This document shows positions 6,193 through 6,664 of a stretch of DNA of 6,664 nucleotides, in pieces. Location: assembly GCA_002772195.1 (NCBI GenBank), contig PCSG01000357.1, positions 213 through 6,876 on the forward strand. Reading direction: 5' to 3'. The notes below the pieces were generated by a model, which saw only the letters and a program-made list of their open reading frames with translations, was not told the origin of the DNA and did no database searches. This DNA comes from Desulfobacterales bacterium CG23_combo_of_CG06-09_8_20_14_all_51_8. Its GTDB lineage: Bacteria > Desulfobacterota > Desulfobacteria > Desulfobacterales > Desulfosalsimonadaceae. Every line of letters begins with the position of its first letter. The first letter of the stretch is position 1. The position numbers and the translations under genes are program-made.

Positions 6193-6212
6193 GGAAGAAT
6201 TTGGCGTCTTCC
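6193..6212. terminator. Weak hairpin just after the SRPBCC gene
   Basis: GGAAGA (6193-6198) pairs with TCTTCC (6207-6212) around an eight-base loop, starting five bases after the SRPBCC stop codon. The position suits the end of the four-gene run, but the stem is short and no T-run follows on either strand, so this is at best a weak terminator. The rest of the gap to the LysE-family gene (6213-6286) shows no other signal. Confidence 0.2.
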
Positions 6213-6286
6213 CGGACAATGTGGTTGGTGATCACGTCTTGGGCTTGTACATTCTGAAAAGATCAAACATCAGGGATTCCTTTCAA

Positions 6287-6664
6287 TTACCGTTTCATAA
6301 TCAAGAGATTCGCGGCCAGGGCGATAAAAACCGTCCCCGCGATGCGGTTTAACATCAACTGGGTTTTGTCGGACCGGAACAGCCATTCCTGGATATATCC
6401 GGCAAGAAGGGCCACGGCCCCGAAAATCAGAACAGTGGCGACGATGAAGATGCCGCCGAAGCACACAAGTTGGAGCGTCAACGACCCCCGGGCCGGGTCC
6501 GCGAACTGGGGCAGAAACGCCAGAAAAAAAACGGACACCTTGGGGTTGGTGATGTTCATGATAATTCCCCGTCGGTAGAGCTTCAGGTAATCGCGCCCGG
6601 TGTTCTGTCCCGGCGTGATCTGGGCAGCCTGCGCCCGGAAAGCGTGCCAGGCCAGAAACAGGAG
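6287..6664 (-). CDS. LysE/RhtB-family amino acid exporter, C-terminal part
   Basis: The last 125 residues of a membrane transporter; the N-terminus (about 80 residues, judging from the family's usual 205-210) lies beyond the window edge. The frame is open through 6664, so the Met codon at 6557-6559 is internal. The visible part begins LLFLAWHAFRAQ, then a hydrophilic loop, then YLKLYRRGIIMNITNPKVS with the highly conserved N-P-K of the family, followed by FFLAFLPQF. Three hydrophobic segments follow or overlap this: VSVFFLAFLPQF, LVCFGGIFIVATVLIFGAVALLAGYI and IAGTVFIALAANLLI. Family members export lysine, threonine, homoserine lactones or other small amphiphiles across the inner membrane by proton exchange; the substrate cannot be told from this part. 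The gene converges on the SRPBCC gene with a 99-bp gap, and its promoter is not in the window. Confidence 0.9.
   Translation of the reverse strand, partial: LLFLAWHAFRAQAAQITPGQNTGRDYLKLYRRGIIMNITNPKVSVFFLAFLPQFADPARGSLTLQLVCFGGIFIVATVLIFGAVALLAGYIQEWLFRSDKTQLMLNRIAGTVFIALAANLLIMKR

Overview
The window is about 6.7 kb of fairly GC-rich bacterial chromosome. It most resembles a Desulfobacterota (sulfate-reducing 'deltaproteobacterial') genome. Three features point that way, and all are inference rather than proof: a secreted C25-type protease tail ending in a Gly-rich GGGGCFI motif, a dispersed palindromic repeat of the GTCATTCCGG...CCGGCATGAC kind, and the protein families present. No rRNA, tRNA, CRISPR array, transposase or phage gene is visible.

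Layout. (1) Positions 1-536, plus strand: the C-terminal end of a secreted gingipain-like (peptidase C25) protein with an InlB-type repeat domain and a short CFI tail. Its start lies outside the window. (2) Positions 556-2226, minus strand, convergent with the first gene across only 19 bp: an exported von Willebrand factor A (VWA) protein with an intact MIDAS metal site, followed by four tandem modules of about 76 residues that share a Tyr/Trp...Ser-Glu-His signature. (3) Positions 2227-2550: a non-coding gap holding a 115-bp MITE-like element with perfect 11-bp terminal inverted repeats around two hairpins, then an AT-rich stretch leading into the next transcription unit. (4) Positions 2551-6187, plus strand: four closely spaced co-directional genes encoding an AlkD-type DNA alkylation repair protein, a geranylgeranyl-reductase-like FAD oxidoreductase, an atypical SDR (NAD(P)-binding) protein and an SRPBCC ligand-binding protein. 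The last two overlap by 4 bp (ATGA). (5) Positions 6287-6664, minus strand: the C-terminal 125 residues of a LysE/RhtB-family amino acid exporter, cut by the window edge.

How the genes may work together. The FAD reductase, SDR and SRPBCC genes form a plausible small pathway acting on a hydrophobic substrate such as an isoprenoid, lipid, quinone or polyketide-like molecule. The substrate cannot be read from sequence. The AlkD-like gene heads the same run and may share its transcript without sharing its function. The protease and VWA proteins are both extracytoplasmic, but their convergent placement gives no evidence of joint regulation. The most unusual items are the four-module array on the VWA protein, the altered active-site-like motif of the FAD protein, and the split SDR/SRPBCC pair, which resembles the two-domain SDR-DUF2867 (YbjT-like) fusions of other bacteria.
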